Below, piece after piece: positions 51,667 to 60,641 of a DNA stretch of 64,000 nucleotides (position 1 is the stretch's first letter; each line of letters begins with the position of its first letter). This DNA is from Microscilla marina ATCC 23134 (GTDB lineage: Bacteria > Bacteroidota > Bacteroidia > Cytophagales > Microscillaceae). The DNA lies in assembly GCF_000169175.1 (NCBI RefSeq), contig NZ_AAWS01000021.1, forward strand, positions 62,001 to 126,000, in the 5' to 3' direction. A program made the position numbers and the translations under genes. The notes beneath the pieces were generated by a model that saw nothing but the letters and a program-made list of their open reading frames with translations, did not search any database and had not been told where the DNA came from.

Positions 51667-53328
51667 ATGAGAATCCTGAATGGCTCAAATAGTCTTCGTT
51701 ATTTGCAAAACTCAACAAACACTTATCAATCAAAAAACCTACATTCACTCCTTGCAGCTGTCATGATGACTTTGGTGCTAAGCAGTTGTGGTAAACCCCC
51801 TAAAAACAACAAATTTATTCCCAAAGATGCCTCCGCAGTGGTTTGTATGAACCTTAAGAAGATGACAGCCAAAATGGTAAGCTTTACCGATTTGCTGGAT
51901 AAAGATTCCAAGCGTATTCAAAACTCAGGATTAGATTTTAATAGTAAAGCGTATATTTTTGCAAAATGGAACCCTAAAAAAGGCAAAGAGAAAGAAAATT
52001 ACGTGGGATTTACTTTCATGTTGCAAGATGAAAGCAAATTCGATTCTTTTTTGAGAAAATACCGCAAAGAAAAACCCCTCAAAATAAAGTCGTCAGAAGG
52101 TGTGAAATACACGATCATTGATGGAAAAGTAATTGTAGGGTGGGCAAACCGTGCTGTGATAACTTTGGCTGCCAATGCCCCAAAAGCCGAAAAAGTATGG
52201 GTAGATCAATTGCTCAAACTACGTGATCAGCCTGAAAGCGAATCGTTACTGGCAAACAACAAGTACTTTGAAGAAATAGAAAAGCAAGACTATGATGCAG
52301 CTGCCTGGCTCAACTGGGGCAATACCGTAGAGCAGCTTAAGAGAAACCCCACCCTCAAATTTTATTACAACTACCTTACTTTTGCCGGAGTCAACTTCAA
52401 AGAAAACTACATTATAGGCATTACCAAGTTTGAAAAAGGAAGAGCAGTGGCTGATATAAAGTGGCATATGACCGAAGCGCTCAGCCAATACAAAGGTTTA
52501 TTCAAAAATGAAATAGATAATAAATTATTGTCGCATGTGCCCGCCAAAAAACCAATGGTTTTGCTTGGTTTAGGGTTACACATACAAGGGTTTAAAAGTA
52601 TATTAGACAACTTTGGTTTAACCAAAAGAGTAAGCGCATTTTTGAGAAAAGAAACGGGGTTAGACGCCGATCAGTTGTTTGACATGCTAAGCGGTGACTT
52701 AATGGCTGCATTGATAGATATAAAAAAACAAGATATAACCGAGCAAACTGTAGACAAAGACGGTAACCTGGAATCGCGCACGATTGCCAAAACCAATTAT
52801 AAGTTTTTGTTAGGAGCAGACATCAACAATGTAGAGTCGATGGACAAACTGTTGGGTAAGCTGGTGGCTGATAAGTATTTAGATAAAAAAGGTGATATAT
52901 ATACCTTTAAAATTGCTGACAATACCCATTACTTGTTTGTAAAAGATAAAATGTTGTTTGGCTCATTGACCAAAACCATCAAAGATGCAGTCATGGAAAA
53001 CAAGGGGGCAAGGTTAGATAAAAACTTTGTAGACCTGGGGAGGAGCAGTGCCTTCTCGATGTATGCCGACTTGACCCCAAAAATTCTGAAAAAACTGCCT
53101 GAAGAAAACCTGGATTTGGTACCTTTTGGTTTAGGCCCTTCATTGAAAAAACTAGATACTCCAATAGAGTCTTTTTCTATTAAAACATCTCCTGCCAAAA
53201 AGAATATCTCACACACCAAGGTAATCATAGAGTTTACTAACAAAGACCAAAACTCTCTACGTTCATTAGTAGAAATGATTCGTAAAATGAACTTCTCTGA
53301 AGTACCAGGGTTTTTATCAGCACGATAG
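51667..53328 (+). CDS. DUF4836 family lipoprotein, copy 2
   Basis: 553 residues from ATG 51667. Signal peptide and lipobox near residue 42 (VLSSC); the cytoplasmic stretch before the hydrophobic core is unusually long, so an internal start such as the Met in AAVMMTLVLSSC is possible. The mature part begins NKFIPKDASAVVCMNLKKM, the DUF4836 opening, and shows ALIDIKKQDIT and LLGADINNVES. It is homologous in layout to the preceding protein. The strong terminator follows. Confidence 0.82.
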   Translation: MRILNGSNSLRYLQNSTNTYQSKNLHSLLAAVMMTLVLSSCGKPPKNNKFIPKDASAVVCMNLKKMTAKMVSFTDLLDKDSKRIQNSGLDFNSKAYIFAKWNPKKGKEKENYVGFTFMLQDESKFDSFLRKYRKEKPLKIKSSEGVKYTIIDGKVIVGWANRAVITLAANAPKAEKVWVDQLLKLRDQPESESLLANNKYFEEIEKQDYDAAAWLNWGNTVEQLKRNPTLKFYYNYLTFAGVNFKENYIIGITKFEKGRAVADIKWHMTEALSQYKGLFKNEIDNKLLSHVPAKKPMVLLGLGLHIQGFKSILDNFGLTKRVSAFLRKETGLDADQLFDMLSGDLMAALIDIKKQDITEQTVDKDGNLESRTIAKTNYKFLLGADINNVESMDKLLGKLVADKYLDKKGDIYTFKIADNTHYLFVKDKMLFGSLTKTIKDAVMENKGARLDKNFVDLGRSSAFSMYADLTPKILKKLPEENLDLVPFGLGPSLKKLDTPIESFSIKTSPAKKNISHTKVIIEFTNKDQNSLRSLVEMIRKMNFSEVPGFLSAR

Positions 53329-53336
53329 TTTTTGAA

Positions 53337-53384
53337 ATCAATGATTGTAAAGAATTGCTACTCCTTACAATCATTGATTTTTTT
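53337..53384 (+). terminator. Terminator of DUF4836 operon
   Basis: ATCAATGATTGTAA/TTACAATCATTGAT, a perfect 14-bp stem with a 14-base loop and seven T. Confidence 0.92.
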
Positions 53385-53410
53385 GTGCAACCCTTTATCA
53401 TATCATTACA

Positions 53411-54052
53411 ATGAAAATCACTCTTGATCAAGTAGTGCCTGCCCCTTTGTCGGGGCTGCTGGATGGTAAGTCTGAAATTTGGGATACAACGGTAAGCTTC
53501 GAGCAAGGCAAACGCTACCAAGTGTATGCACCTTCGGGTAAAGGCAAATCAACTTTTATTCATATACTGTATGGCATTCGCCACGACTACACAGGGAGCG
53601 TGTCTATTGATGGGGTGCCTATTCCAAAAATTAAAGCCAAAGAGTGGGCGGCAATGCGACAGCAGGAGATGTCGCTGGTTTTTCAAGACCTGCGATTGTT
53701 TATGAACCTTACCGGGCGCGAAAATATCCAGGTAAAATCAGTGTTGTATAAAGAAGATGCTACCCAAGAAATAGAACGTATGGCAGCATTGTTAGGGGTG
53801 ACTCATGTGCTCGATAAACAAGCAGCATTATTATCTTATGGTGAACGACAACGTGTAGCCATCATCCGGGCTTTGATCCAACCGTTTCAGTTTTTATTGT
53901 TAGACGAGCCCTTTAGCCACCTCGATGAAGAAAATATCAAAAAATCTTGTCAACTAATGGACGAAAAATGCTCACAAAACAATGCATCATTAGTCATGAC
54001 TTCGCTTGGGTATCCTTATTTTTTAGCGTTTGACGAAAAACGCTTGTTGTAA
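53411..54052 (+). CDS. ABC transporter ATP-binding protein, stand-alone
   Basis: 213 residues, one nucleotide-binding domain. Walker A APSGKGKST (residues about 40-48), Q-loop FQDLRLF, signature LSYGERQRVAI and Walker B LLLDEPFSHLD are clear, close to the LolD/FtsE branch. The switch His (H-loop) normally found about 30 residues after Walker B in a T-H-D/R context is not seen; the sequence there is LVMTSLGYPYF. No permease gene is adjacent, so the partner must be elsewhere. Such a protein could bind ATP with altered hydrolysis. Confidence 0.85.
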   Translation: MKITLDQVVPAPLSGLLDGKSEIWDTTVSFEQGKRYQVYAPSGKGKSTFIHILYGIRHDYTGSVSIDGVPIPKIKAKEWAAMRQQEMSLVFQDLRLFMNLTGRENIQVKSVLYKEDATQEIERMAALLGVTHVLDKQAALLSYGERQRVAIIRALIQPFQFLLLDEPFSHLDEENIKKSCQLMDEKCSQNNASLVMTSLGYPYFLAFDEKRLL

Positions 54053-54057
54053 TGTAT

Positions 54058-54543
54058 TTAAAGTGATAGAATGCTGTCCAAGACTTCATTCCACCCATTT
54101 ACAATAACAAACTTATCTTTTTGAGTTTCTGCTTCAAAAGCGGCGCGTTCTGGTGCTGACGGCTGAAATAAATAAAGCCGATCTAAACTAGTCAGGTGTT
54201 TCAGTACACTGTAGCGGTCATCAATAAAAACCCGAATGTTGTTTTGTAAGGCAAGGGCATGTTTTTGGTGTCGTTCCTCACAAAACCAAATATTGCTTTG
54301 CGTGAAGCCTGTATCCTGAAAAAACCCGTAGTGTTGTAACCACTGTAAAGTACGCACCTGGGTTACTTGCCCACACTTTGATATAAGGTGCACATTTTCG
54401 GCTTTATAACTCATCACAATCTGTTTGATGGCCTCAAATGCTCCTGTAATTTGTGGAACTTTGAGATAATCAGGGCTGAAAAATTGGTCAGGAACATCAG
54501 TGTCACCACTAATAATTACCCTGCCTATGTCTATACCTATCAT
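54058..54543 (-). CDS. HAD-superfamily-like protein
   Basis: 161 residues. IGIDIGRVIISGD stands where HAD phosphatases have the nucleophile motif DxDGT; the first Asp is present and the second is Gly. LISKCG provides a Ser like motif II, and FIDDRYSVLKHL is a motif IV with an Asp pair. The protein is short and probably lacks a cap domain. It may bind or hydrolyse a phosphorylated substrate; activity is uncertain because of the substituted second Asp. It lies convergent with the ABC ATPase and 11 bp from the neighbour upstream in the same direction. Confidence 0.6.
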   Translation of the reverse strand: MIGIDIGRVIISGDTDVPDQFFSPDYLKVPQITGAFEAIKQIVMSYKAENVHLISKCGQVTQVRTLQWLQHYGFFQDTGFTQSNIWFCEERHQKHALALQNNIRVFIDDRYSVLKHLTSLDRLYLFQPSAPERAAFEAETQKDKFVIVNGWNEVLDSILSL

Positions 54544-54554
54544 TTGACATTGGT

Positions 54555-55046
54555 TTAACCACCACTGCCCGACATAGCTGTGCGTCGGTTAATAGCATAC
54601 ACGGCAAACATGACCAGCTCTTGCATATCAAACCAGTCATCATCTGAGGTCAATAGCTCAACATTATACCCATAAGAGAGTTTACGCCAGTGCATACAAC
54701 CTTTAAACGCCAGCACCGGCATTTTGGGGTTGGTGCAAATTAATTCGAAATATGGCTTGATTATACCCTTTTTTCTGAGAATAAACAAGGCATTGGGGTG
54801 GTATACATGAATGGTGGCAGTCATTTTCCAGTCAAAGGTAATCTTTCCTATTTCAAAGCCATTTTTGAGAATAAGATGTACACTTGACAAGGTACTCTTT
54901 TTTTTAATCACTAACTCATCTTGGGTGGCACAAGTAATCTGTGCTTTGCCCATTGCCCAACGGTTTTGTTTGAGCACAAAAGTTTGCTCACCACTTTGGG
55001 TGCATACATAACTACCTGCTGCCGAAATAGGAGTAAGTTTATACAT
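54555..55046 (-). CDS. Hypothetical protein
   Basis: 163 residues from the ATG at 55044-55046; an upstream TTG (55103) would add 19 unlikely residues next to a hairpin repeat. No family is recognised. The sequence is beta-rich, with LTPISAAGSYVCTQ, VHLILKNGFEIGKITFDWK and WFDMQELVMFAVYAINRR near the end. There is no signal peptide. It resembles LURP/phospholipid-scramblase-like tubby folds only in general (repeated beta strands with a final hydrophobic helix); I would not claim more. It is co-directional with the HAD-like gene and probably in the same transcript. Confidence 0.55.
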   Translation of the reverse strand: MYKLTPISAAGSYVCTQSGEQTFVLKQNRWAMGKAQITCATQDELVIKKKSTLSSVHLILKNGFEIGKITFDWKMTATIHVYHPNALFILRKKGIIKPYFELICTNPKMPVLAFKGCMHWRKLSYGYNVELLTSDDDWFDMQELVMFAVYAINRRTAMSGSGG

Positions 55047-55110
55047 AACGTATGATAAATTTGGTGGTAAGTGATCTGGAAAAAATAAGATGTTCCAATT
55101 CAAGAAAATA

Positions 55111-55190
55111 TATTGTTCTCAGACGATTCAAAAAAAACGGTGCATAGCCAAAGCTATGAAACTTTTTTTTTGAGAAGAATGAGGGCAATA
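55111..55190. repeat. Long imperfect hairpin element
   Basis: TATTGTTCTCA (55111-55121) and TGAGGGCAATA (55180-55190) are outer arms with 9 of 11 matches. TCAAAAAAAA (55128-55137) pairs with the T-run and GA at 55163-55173, and CATAGC/GCTATG (55143-55148, 55153-55158) forms the centre. The centre is the same CATAGC...GCTATG as in the element at 18.2 kb. Confidence 0.55.
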
Positions 55191-55338
55191 GATACACTTT
55201 AATGGCTCAAGTTATTTATGAAAGATCACTAAATGCTTGAACACTTGTAAACAATGAGTAGTTGAAAAAAGCATTTACTTACACTATTTTGACAAAATGT
55301 GTCTCATACATTGTCTTTACACCAGCTATTACTCAGAG

Positions 55339-55872
55339 TTACCCTCCATGTTCCAGATTTTTATACATTTGTTCTAAATCAAAAAAGCCCGAAGTAGCCT
55401 GATATGCCTTCATAAGGTTTGTAGTGTTACTATTATAAATTTCGGCAAGTGAAGCATATAGTTTTGCCCTAATTTTGATGTGACTGTCAAAAATACTTAA
55501 AATATTTACCTGAGGAATTACATATAATTGAGCCGATTCAGATTCAACAATGGCGTTGTATACCCGTTTGGTTTTATTAAGCAAAGCGTTGTTGCCTACC
55601 GATGCCGTAGGATGAATGTGGGCAAAAGTTTCAAACGAGTCGTTAACATCTATTTTGAGGGCTACCATGCCTGTTTTTATCAGATAAAGTGCCTGGCTTG
55701 GATCATTTCTAAAAAAAATCACCTCATTTTGCTGATAAGTGCGTAAGTATAAATGTGGCAAAAACTCTGACAACTCTTTCAAGGTAAGCTCAGAAAATAA
55801 TTTATTTTTCAGCAAAAACTCGAATAACTCTAATTGCTCCTTTGTATAACTTTTACTAAATGGCTTAATCAT
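55339..55872 (-). CDS. Cyclic nucleotide-binding domain protein (Crp/Fnr-like, no HTH)
   Basis: 177 residues. An N-terminal helix leads into a cNMP-binding beta-roll: LLKNKLFSELTLKELSEFLP, YQQNEVIFFRNDPSQALYLIKTGMVAL and SVGNNALLNKTKRVYNAI. The phosphate-binding cassette Arg-Ser is not obvious (ASVGNNALLNKTKR), so ligand binding is uncertain. The C-terminus is helical but too short for a helix-turn-helix; it is a sensor without a DNA-binding domain. There is no partner enzyme in the same operon. Confidence 0.72.
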   Translation of the reverse strand: MIKPFSKSYTKEQLELFEFLLKNKLFSELTLKELSEFLPHLYLRTYQQNEVIFFRNDPSQALYLIKTGMVALKIDVNDSFETFAHIHPTASVGNNALLNKTKRVYNAIVESESAQLYVIPQVNILSIFDSHIKIRAKLYASLAEIYNSNTTNLMKAYQATSGFFDLEQMYKNLEHGG

Positions 55873-55985
55873 AATGCATGTTTAAAAGAACCAGTGGCTC
55901 TATTTTCCGAATTTAAGAGTATGAACAAAACTGAATGCACAAAGTTCAGACAAGGAACAAGTATTGACACCATGATCCTTTAATT

Positions 55986-57338
55986 TTATTGGGTTGAGGT
56001 GGGCAACGACATTAATAATATTTCTTTTGTATCTTTGGTTAACTTGTAACGGTTGTCTAGTCTATAACCTACTACCCACACAATCTCCTGGTCTGATACT
56101 ACCACCATTACTTTTTGTTTTAAGTTAATAGGAATTTTCTGATCAATTAAAAAATCACTCAGCTTTTTACGTTGATTCATCCCCAAGGGTTTAAACCAGT
56201 CTCCTTGCTGCCAAGGTCTTATTTTAAGCGGAAGCTTAAGCTTATCCCAATCCAAACAGGCAATACAAGGGTCTTTGGGCAGCTTAAAGTGAGTGGTAAC
56301 AGTTTTACGCTCTAGCTGTAATTGCAGTGGTGTATACAATTGTTTTGCATTTTGTTGAAGTGAAGTCAAGAGCAGTTTTTCAGTAACTTCTTCAACCCTC
56401 GCCGGGGTAATCACTAATTTATTTCGATCTTTGACTAATACATAGGTTGGCGATAAAAACTGTTTGCCTGACTCTCCCGTAATTCCTGCCAAAATGTCTT
56501 GGGTTTGAATGTATGAAAAACCAAACTTTTTAAGAATGTGATAGAGTATAATTAACTTTTCGTCTATAGGTTCCAGTTTCTTTAAGTCTAAAAAAACAGT
56601 TTCTGTAGTACTGGTCATGAGCGTTGTTTCGATATGCTGCACCTCTGCTTCGAAAAAACGTTCGACAGCGCTTATCTTTTCTACCGATTGCTCAAGGGTT
56701 TTTTCCAAGTTGGGATTCATTGTTTTTAGTACTGGAATCACCTCATTGCGTAAACGATTGCGGTAGTACTTATTGTCTTGATTCGAGGCATCTTCGCACC
56801 ATTTGAGCCCTTTTTCCTGGGCGTATGCTTCTATCTCTTCGCGTGAAGCAAATAACATAGGGCGGATGATATGCCCTTGTTTAACTTTGATTCCGTGTAG
56901 CCCGGCAATGCCTGTACCTCGCACCAAATTAAGCAATACTGTCTCTACCATATCATTTTGGTGGTGGGCAGTAGCCAGGTAATGATACCCCTCTTTTGTT
57001 CTTAATTGCTCAAACCAGGCATAACGTAAGTTACGGGCAATCATCTGAATTGAGCCTTTTTGGGCTTGAGCCAACGTATAGGTGTCAAATCGTGTGACAA
57101 AGCAAGGAATGCCATAGTGTTGGGCAAGTTGTTTTACAAATTCTTCATCCTCTTCAGAGGCAACTCCGCGTAATTGAAAATTACAATGGGCAATTGCCAC
57201 CTGACCATGAGATTTTATTTGGGCAAACAGGTCAGTTAAAACAACAGAGTCTATACCACCACTTACGGCAAGCAAGATATTGTCCTGAGGGGTGAATATT
57301 TTTTTGTGTGTAATGTAAGTTATCAATTTATTAAACAT
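55986..57338 (-). CDS. tilS: tRNA(Ile)-lysidine synthase
   Basis: 450 residues, the usual three-domain length. The N-terminal PP-loop ATPase has LLAVSGGIDSVVLTDL and CNFQLRG, with TAHHQNDMVETVLLNLVRGTGIAGLHG as the second conserved block. The C-terminal substrate-recognition domain has KIRPWQQGDWFKPLGM and KKLSDFLIDQKIP. It converts the CAU-anticodon isoleucine tRNA wobble C to lysidine using ATP and lysine. It is divergent from the OstA-like gene; the 144-bp gap carries a -7 match (TATTTTTG, 57361-57368) on the plus strand. Confidence 0.96.
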   Translation of the reverse strand: MFNKLITYITHKKIFTPQDNILLAVSGGIDSVVLTDLFAQIKSHGQVAIAHCNFQLRGVASEEDEEFVKQLAQHYGIPCFVTRFDTYTLAQAQKGSIQMIARNLRYAWFEQLRTKEGYHYLATAHHQNDMVETVLLNLVRGTGIAGLHGIKVKQGHIIRPMLFASREEIEAYAQEKGLKWCEDASNQDNKYYRNRLRNEVIPVLKTMNPNLEKTLEQSVEKISAVERFFEAEVQHIETTLMTSTTETVFLDLKKLEPIDEKLIILYHILKKFGFSYIQTQDILAGITGESGKQFLSPTYVLVKDRNKLVITPARVEEVTEKLLLTSLQQNAKQLYTPLQLQLERKTVTTHFKLPKDPCIACLDWDKLKLPLKIRPWQQGDWFKPLGMNQRKKLSDFLIDQKIPINLKQKVMVVVSDQEIVWVVGYRLDNRYKLTKDTKEILLMSLPTSTQ

Positions 57339-57360
57339 TCCATATCCTTATATTTTTCCT

Positions 57361-57368
57361 TATTTTTG
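57361..57368 (+). promoter_or_regulatory. Candidate -7 element before the OstA-like gene
   Basis: TATTTTTG fits TAnnTTTG, but no TTG lies at the expected distance upstream. It is 115 bp before the start. Confidence 0.3.
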
Positions 57369-57482
57369 CAGCAATTTTAAAATTTTGGAGCTAAAGCAAC
57401 ACTCAACAAAAAGAAAGTGTCTATGTGATGCAGTCACAAGTATAGCAGTTAAATTTTTATTGATTAAAAAAACAAACAAGTA

Positions 57483-59144
57483 TTGAAGACTCAAAGGTTT
57501 TTTGCATTAATTTTTTCTTCATTTTTCCTGTGTATGTTGAGCATTCAATTAGGGTGGACGCAAAACCCAAAGGTGACGCCGAAAAAAGTGCAACCAACCC
57601 CTGCTAAAAATGATACAACTAAAAAAAAGGGGAAAGGCAATACAAGTAGCACCACAGAAAAAGAAGAGCCATTGGAGATTATCAATGCCAAATGGCTGAA
57701 GGGAAAAACCGAAGGAGGGCAAGAGTTTCGGATTTTAAAAGATAAAGTAGTGATCAGACATAAGGGTAACACCCTCTATTGTGACTCTGCTATACAGAAC
57801 ATTACCAAAAATACAGTACAAGCCATAGGTAATGCCCGCATGTTGGGTTCAGACGGTACCACAGTTAACAGTAGAACAATGTTTTATGATGGGAACAAAA
57901 AAGTGGCAAACGCCAGTGGTAATGTAGTGTTGGTAGATAAGAAAGGTACTTTGACTACAGAAGTGCTCGATTATGATGTAGTGAGTCAGGTGGCGCATTA
58001 TTACACAGGAGGCAAAATTGTAGATAGTGAAAATATACTAACCAGCAAAGAAGGTACTTATGATACCAATAGTAAGGTGGCGTTTTTTAAAAATGACGTA
58101 CACTTGGTCAGTAAAAAAGATAAGCAGGAGATATTTTCAGACAATATTCAGTACAACATGGTTTCTAAAATGGCTTATTTTAGAGGCAAAACCAAGATTT
58201 TAAGTAAAGATGGGACTGTTTATGCCAACGAGGGAGAGTACAATACCAAAACAAAAGTCTCTCACTTTAGAACCAAAGGCAATGCAAGACCCAAAGCCGA
58301 AACTCAAGAGTATATATTACAGGGCGATTCATTGTTTTATGACAATACCAATCGTATAGGGTTTGCCAAAGGTAATGCGCGGCTTACGTCTAAAAAAGAC
58401 AGCTTGATTATAGACGGAGACATTGGGCGTTTTTGGGGCAAAAAAGGAATTAGTAAGGTGTATGGTGCAGCTTTGATGAGAAGTATATCAAACAAAGATA
58501 CCCTGTATTTAGTTGCAGATACACTGATCTCTATTCAAACCAAAAAAGAAAATAGCGAAGATAGTGTGAAAATACTGAAAGCGTATCATAACACTAAAAT
58601 TTTTCGCAAAGAGCTGCAGGGCAAGTGCGACTCGTTAGTGTATAACTTTGGCGATTCGTCTATTTATATGTACAACGACCCAGTGCTATGGGATAGAAAA
58701 AGCCAACTGTCTGGTGACTCTATCAGAGTGTTGATGGCAAATAATAAAATCCATAGAATGTTGTTGAGAACCAATGCATTTGTTATTCAACAAGATACAC
58801 TCAACAACTTTAACCAACTCAAAGGACGCAATATGAAGGCCTTCTTTGAAAAAAGTGAAATTAGGCGGGTAGATGTAAGGGGCAATGGAGAAAGCATTTT
58901 CTTTGCCCTGGAAGGCGACACATTGCTTACTGGAATGAATCGGGTAATATGCAGTGACATAGACATTAGATTTAAAGAAAAAAACAAAGTGAAAACCATC
59001 ACTTTTAAAAGTAAACCAGACGGGAAGTTCATCCCACCCCACGAATTGGCTGAGCCAGATAAAAGACTCAAAGGGTTTTTGTGGAGGATAAACGAACGAC
59101 CAAAAAAAATAGACATGCTCAGGCAAAGAGACAAAAAACTGTAG
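57483..59144 (+). CDS. OstA/LptA-like lipopolysaccharide transport protein
   Basis: 553 residues with a TTG start: the frame begins MKTQRFFALIFSSFFLCMLSIQ, a good Sec signal peptide, and the next ATG would cut it. The rest is made of OstA repeats of strand-turn type such as VVIRHKGNTLYCDSAI, VHLVSKKDKQEIFSDN and KTKILSKDGTVYANEGEY, the beta-jellyroll units of LptA/OstA proteins that bind lipid A in the periplasm. In Bacteroidota such long OstA proteins occur near other cell-envelope genes. The position is periplasmic, inferred. The following genes encode a T9SS-tail protein and BamD, which agrees with an envelope role. Confidence 0.88.
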   Translation: MKTQRFFALIFSSFFLCMLSIQLGWTQNPKVTPKKVQPTPAKNDTTKKKGKGNTSSTTEKEEPLEIINAKWLKGKTEGGQEFRILKDKVVIRHKGNTLYCDSAIQNITKNTVQAIGNARMLGSDGTTVNSRTMFYDGNKKVANASGNVVLVDKKGTLTTEVLDYDVVSQVAHYYTGGKIVDSENILTSKEGTYDTNSKVAFFKNDVHLVSKKDKQEIFSDNIQYNMVSKMAYFRGKTKILSKDGTVYANEGEYNTKTKVSHFRTKGNARPKAETQEYILQGDSLFYDNTNRIGFAKGNARLTSKKDSLIIDGDIGRFWGKKGISKVYGAALMRSISNKDTLYLVADTLISIQTKKENSEDSVKILKAYHNTKIFRKELQGKCDSLVYNFGDSSIYMYNDPVLWDRKSQLSGDSIRVLMANNKIHRMLLRTNAFVIQQDTLNNFNQLKGRNMKAFFEKSEIRRVDVRGNGESIFFALEGDTLLTGMNRVICSDIDIRFKEKNKVKTITFKSKPDGKFIPPHELAEPDKRLKGFLWRINERPKKIDMLRQRDKKL

Positions 59145-59259
59145 CAAGTTGTAAATTTTATTAAATTTAGTTAATTTGTTGAAACATTCAACAGAAAATT
59201 TGGTACATAAGAAGGAGTACCTAACAAAGTTTCGACAACCAAATTAACAGAGCAGCGAT

Positions 59260-59769
59260 ATGGAAAAAACTTTACGATTATTTTTATGTGTATTATTAAC
59301 AATAGGTAGTAGCCAGTTATATGCATTAAGTAGTTTACATTTTATCAACTCTACGCAAAGTCAAAGCAAAAGTGATACAATCATAAAACCATACCCTGTA
59401 AAACTTAAGGCAAAAGTGCAGACAATGGTGCACAACAACCGATTTGTTGAGGTTAAACTAAACAAACAGATTCAAATAGCACAGGAAGGCAAACTGCTAT
59501 TTGAAGACAAAAATATTTCAATACACGAGGCTTACCCAAGCCCTGCCGACTCTTTTACTATGGTAAAATACAAGGCAAGCGTAAATAACGCTAAAATATT
59601 ATTGAAGAACGTATTAGGAAAAAACATTAAAGAATTTCACTTGCCGGCAACAAGTGATTATACTCAATTTAAAATACCTACCAATTATCTCCGTAACGGG
59701 GTATATTTTTATATCCTTTACATCGGTAAGAAAGCAATGAAAGGCAAAAGACTCACTATCAAACATTAA
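59260..59769 (+). CDS. Small secreted protein ending in a T9SS type A sorting domain-like tail
   Basis: 169 residues. A signal peptide (1-22, ending LYA) is followed by about 60 residues without a known fold and then a C-terminal T9SS-like tail: ISIHEAYPSPADSFTMVKY, ILLKNVLGKNIKEFHL and LRNGVYFYILYIGKKAMKGKRL. This is the pattern of type A sorting domains (P-N-P-x, then L-x-x-G-x-Y-x-x-x), although the first PNP is here PSP. It is mostly a sorting domain with little cargo. The neighbours are envelope genes. Confidence 0.65.
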   Translation: MEKTLRLFLCVLLTIGSSQLYALSSLHFINSTQSQSKSDTIIKPYPVKLKAKVQTMVHNNRFVEVKLNKQIQIAQEGKLLFEDKNISIHEAYPSPADSFTMVKYKASVNNAKILLKNVLGKNIKEFHLPATSDYTQFKIPTNYLRNGVYFYILYIGKKAMKGKRLTIKH

Positions 59770-59771
59770 AA

Positions 59772-59802
59772 TTGTTATTTTCTTGCTTATTACATAATTT
59801 TG
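59772..59802 (+). promoter_or_regulatory. Promoter at bamD with near-leaderless geometry
   Basis: TTG (59772-59774), a 20-bp spacer and TAATTTTG (59795-59802). The bamD ATG is at 59807, only four bases behind the -7 element, so transcription would begin at or close to the start codon. Confidence 0.45.
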
Positions 59803-59806
59803 TAAA

Positions 59807-60622
59807 ATGTGGAACAAAAAATTATTGATAGCATGCCTAGGTATAGTCATGCTATTCTCCTCATGTAGTAGATTCCAAAGACTATTGAAGAAAGGAAGCG
59901 TAGAAGAGAAGTACAATGGTGCTATTTCTTACTATGATAAGAAAGACTTCTATCGGGCTGGTTTACTATTAGAAGAACTCATTCCCTTGATAAAAGGGCA
60001 AAAACGTTCAGAAATAGCTAACTTGTATTATGCCTACTGTCATTATTATCAGCGTCAGCGTCAATTGGCAGCTTACTACTTCAAGCGTTTTTATACCAAC
60101 TTTGGGGCGAGTAAATATGTAGAAGAAGCGATGTATATGTATGCTTTTTCATTGTATAAAGACTCTCCTGAAGCTTACCTTGATCAATCTAACACTGATC
60201 AGGCGATTGTAGCATCTCAAAATTTTCTGAACCGTTTTCCTCAATCTAAGTACAGAGAAGAATGTTCACGAATTATTAGTGAGCTACGTAAGAAACTTGA
60301 GACAAAAGCCTATGAAAACGCTAAACTCTATTACAGAATTAGAAACTACAGAGCGGCAGTGATTACGTTTACAAATTTTCAGAAAGATTTTCCTGACTCG
60401 CACTACAACGAAGAAGTAGCCTACCTGAAAATTTTGTCACAATATGAATTTGCCCAAGTTAGCACGCTTAGAAGGCAACAAGAAAGGTTTCAAGGCGTAA
60501 TAAAGTACTATACCGAATTTATAGATGCTTACCCTGGCAGCGGATATTCAAGGTCTGCAGAAAGGTTGTATTCTTCAAGCATCAAAGCATTAAGTAAATT
60601 TAAGCAAACAACAAAAAGCTAA
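59807..60622 (+). CDS. bamD: Outer-membrane assembly factor BamD
   Basis: 271 residues. A signal peptide with lipobox Cys at about 20 (LFSSC) gives an outer-membrane lipoprotein. Five TPR-like helical pairs follow (YYDKKDFYRAGLLLEELIP, YYAYCHYYQRQRQLAAYYFKRF, EEAMYMYAFSLYKDSP, AKLYYRIRNYRAAVITFTNF), the expected BamD/YfiO layout. It helps BamA to insert outer-membrane barrels. The rpoZ gene follows after 19 bp, the usual order in this phylum. Confidence 0.93.
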   Translation: MWNKKLLIACLGIVMLFSSCSRFQRLLKKGSVEEKYNGAISYYDKKDFYRAGLLLEELIPLIKGQKRSEIANLYYAYCHYYQRQRQLAAYYFKRFYTNFGASKYVEEAMYMYAFSLYKDSPEAYLDQSNTDQAIVASQNFLNRFPQSKYREECSRIISELRKKLETKAYENAKLYYRIRNYRAAVITFTNFQKDFPDSHYNEEVAYLKILSQYEFAQVSTLRRQQERFQGVIKYYTEFIDAYPGSGYSRSAERLYSSSIKALSKFKQTTKS

Positions 60623-60641
60623 GAAGATCGTGATACTCAAC

